Shown: positions 5,984 through 6,421 of the stretch, piece after piece
How the letters are laid out: each line of letters starts with the position of its first letter
Numbering within the stretch: the first letter of the stretch is position 1
Assembly (NCBI GenBank): GCA_947303535.1
Contig: CAMYYQ010000070.1
Span: 1 to 6,421 of the forward strand
DNA: 6,421 nt
From: an uncultured Ruminococcus sp.
GTDB taxonomy: Bacteria > Bacillota_A > Clostridia > Oscillospirales > Ruminococcaceae
Direction of reading: 5' to 3'
Notes under the pieces: model-generated
The model's database searches: none
The model's input: only the letters and a program-made list of their open reading frames with translations
What the model was told of the DNA's origin: nothing
Made by a program: the position numbers and the translations under genes

Positions 5984-6002
5984 CGTGAAGGTATTTTTTA
6001 TT

Positions 6003-6031
6003 AGTATATCACAGAGGGCGAAATATGTCAA
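6003..6031 (-). promoter_or_regulatory. Consensus sigma-A promoter for the glycosyltransferase operon
   Basis: On the minus strand TTGACA (6031-6026) and TATACT (6008-6003) are separated by exactly 17 bases. The -35 box is a perfect match and the -10 differs at one position. Transcription should start near 5996, about 25 bases before the ATG. A heptamer array begins 9 bases upstream of the -35 box, at 6040. Confidence 0.88.
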
Positions 6032-6039
6032 TAAAGCCC

Positions 6040-6058
6040 TTAGCCGTTAGCCTTTAGG
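6040..6058. repeat. TTAGCCN heptamers upstream of the glycosyltransferase promoter
   Basis: TTAGCCG (6040-6046) and TTAGCCT (6047-6053) are followed by a broken unit TTAGG. The preceding GCCC makes the left end identical to that of the array at 4943. Confidence 0.7.
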
Positions 6059-6070
6059 CGACGTTCCGCA

Positions 6071-6094
6071 AGTGATTAGTTGTTAGTGATTAGT
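6071..6094. repeat. 14-base-period direct repeat
   Basis: AGTGATTAGT occurs at 6071-6080 and 6085-6094, separated by TGTT, giving a 14-base period (twice the heptamer length). A partial further unit, TAGTGCATAGT, follows. Confidence 0.65.
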
Positions 6095-6104
6095 GCATAG
6101 TATT

Positions 6105-6128
6105 TGTAGGGGCTGCCTTTGGCGGCCC
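6105..6128. repeat. TGTAGGG hairpin element
   Basis: TGTAGGG (6105-6111) overlaps an 8-bp stem, GGGCTGCC (6110-6117) with GGCGGCCC (6121-6128), loop TTT, with one G-T pair. Confidence 0.72.
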
Positions 6129-6160
6129 GAGCCTGACAATGCAAACAATATTAAACCATG

Positions 6161-6184
6161 TGTAGGGACGACCAATGGTCGTCC
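6161..6184. repeat. TGTAGGG hairpin element
   Basis: TGTAGGG (6161-6167) overlaps a perfect 8-bp stem, GGACGACC (6166-6173) with GGTCGTCC (6177-6184), loop AAT. No T-run follows. Confidence 0.75.
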
Positions 6185-6275
6185 GCTAATTACAAATATA
6201 ATTAAAATGACGCGTCCCTAAAATGCGGTCATGCTGCTTATATCGTAATTCGCGGACTGCCACATAAGCAGTGCC

Positions 6276-6292
6276 CCAAATCTGTGATTTGG
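6276..6292. repeat. Perfect 7-bp inverted repeat
   Basis: CCAAATC (6276-6282) pairs with GATTTGG (6286-6292) across a TGT loop. It abuts the next CCCTACA element and may be part of it. Confidence 0.6.
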
Positions 6293-6328
6293 CTGGCAAT
6301 GCTATATGCAGAGCTGGCAGCCCCTACA
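6291..6328. repeat. CCCTACA element
   Basis: GGCTG (6291-6295) can pair with CAGCC (6318-6322), and the element ends in CCCTACA (6322-6328). The motif GCTGGCA occurs at both sides. The stem is short and the loop long, so this copy is probably decayed. Confidence 0.55.
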
Positions 6329-6363
6329 CATAGCTGCGGCATATATAATGGTTACGGATACAC

Positions 6364-6421
6364 GGGCGCGCGGAACGCGCCCCTACAGGCTAACGGCTAA
6401 ACTAAAGGCTAAAGGCTAAAA
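6364..6421. repeat. Composite repeat: hairpin, CCCTACA, GGCTAAA heptamers (cut by window edge)
   Basis: GGGCGCG (6364-6370) pairs perfectly with CGCGCCC (6376-6382), and CCCTACA (6381-6387) leads directly into GGCTAAC (6388-6394), GGCTAAA (6395-6401), a shortened CTAAA, and GGCTAAA twice (6407-6420). It is the cleanest copy of the composite and reaches the window end. Confidence 0.82.

Larger units (their letters stand above)
6032..6421. other. Repeat and hairpin cluster without genes
   Basis: These 390 bases hold no open frame I would defend. They contain heptamers, a 14-base direct repeat, and at least five hairpins, most flanked by TGTAGGG or its complement. The stretch 6185-6275 shows nothing I can name. 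The last heptamer run continues to the window edge, so the cluster may extend further. Confidence 0.75.

Noticed and set aside
5972..6031. Twenty-residue N-terminal extension of the glycosyltransferase
   Set aside because: It would start with TTG lying in the -35 box of a consensus promoter, while ATG 5971 has a proper ribosome binding site.

Overview
The window looks like a piece of a chromosome from a gut or rumen Clostridia member, most likely Ruminococcus or a close relative. The support is indirect: strong AAGGAG-type ribosome binding sites, consensus sigma-A promoters, moderate base composition, a class of aspartate kinase typical of Clostridia, and intergenic spacers filled with heptamers related to GGCTAAA and short hairpins flanked by CCCTACA. 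I place it by general resemblance, not by a database match.

Layout. Positions 2-1294 (+) carry the 3' part of a GH13 alpha-glucan hydrolase of the neopullulanase/cyclomaltodextrinase type. Its coding frame is open to the left window edge, so the N-terminus lies outside. Positions 1295-1733 hold repeats, hairpins and a possible 12-codon leader ORF. Positions 1734-3011 (+) encode a 12-helix MFS transporter, closed by an intrinsic terminator at 3021-3055. After another repeat cluster, a near-consensus promoter (3245-3273) drives a monofunctional aspartate kinase at 3317-4654 (+). A symmetrical hairpin at 4656-4692 ends it and can also end the convergent minus-strand unit. That unit reads leftward from a consensus promoter at 6003-6031: a membrane-anchored GT2 glycosyltransferase (5971 down to 4946), then a 60-residue two-helix membrane protein (4915 down to 4733). 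Positions 6032-6421 contain no gene I can support and are a dense run of repeats and hairpins.

The genes do not form one pathway. They are at least three or four independent units: starch or maltodextrin breakdown, drug-like or metabolite efflux, entry to the aspartate family of amino acids, and lipid-linked sugar transfer at the membrane with a small partner of unknown role. The most unusual part is the repeat system. Hairpins with different stem sequences share a constant TGTAGGG/CCCTACA edge and are often joined to heptamer runs. One heptamer run forms the 3' end of the glycosyltransferase gene and encodes its last residues. No complete new defence or mobile system is visible.
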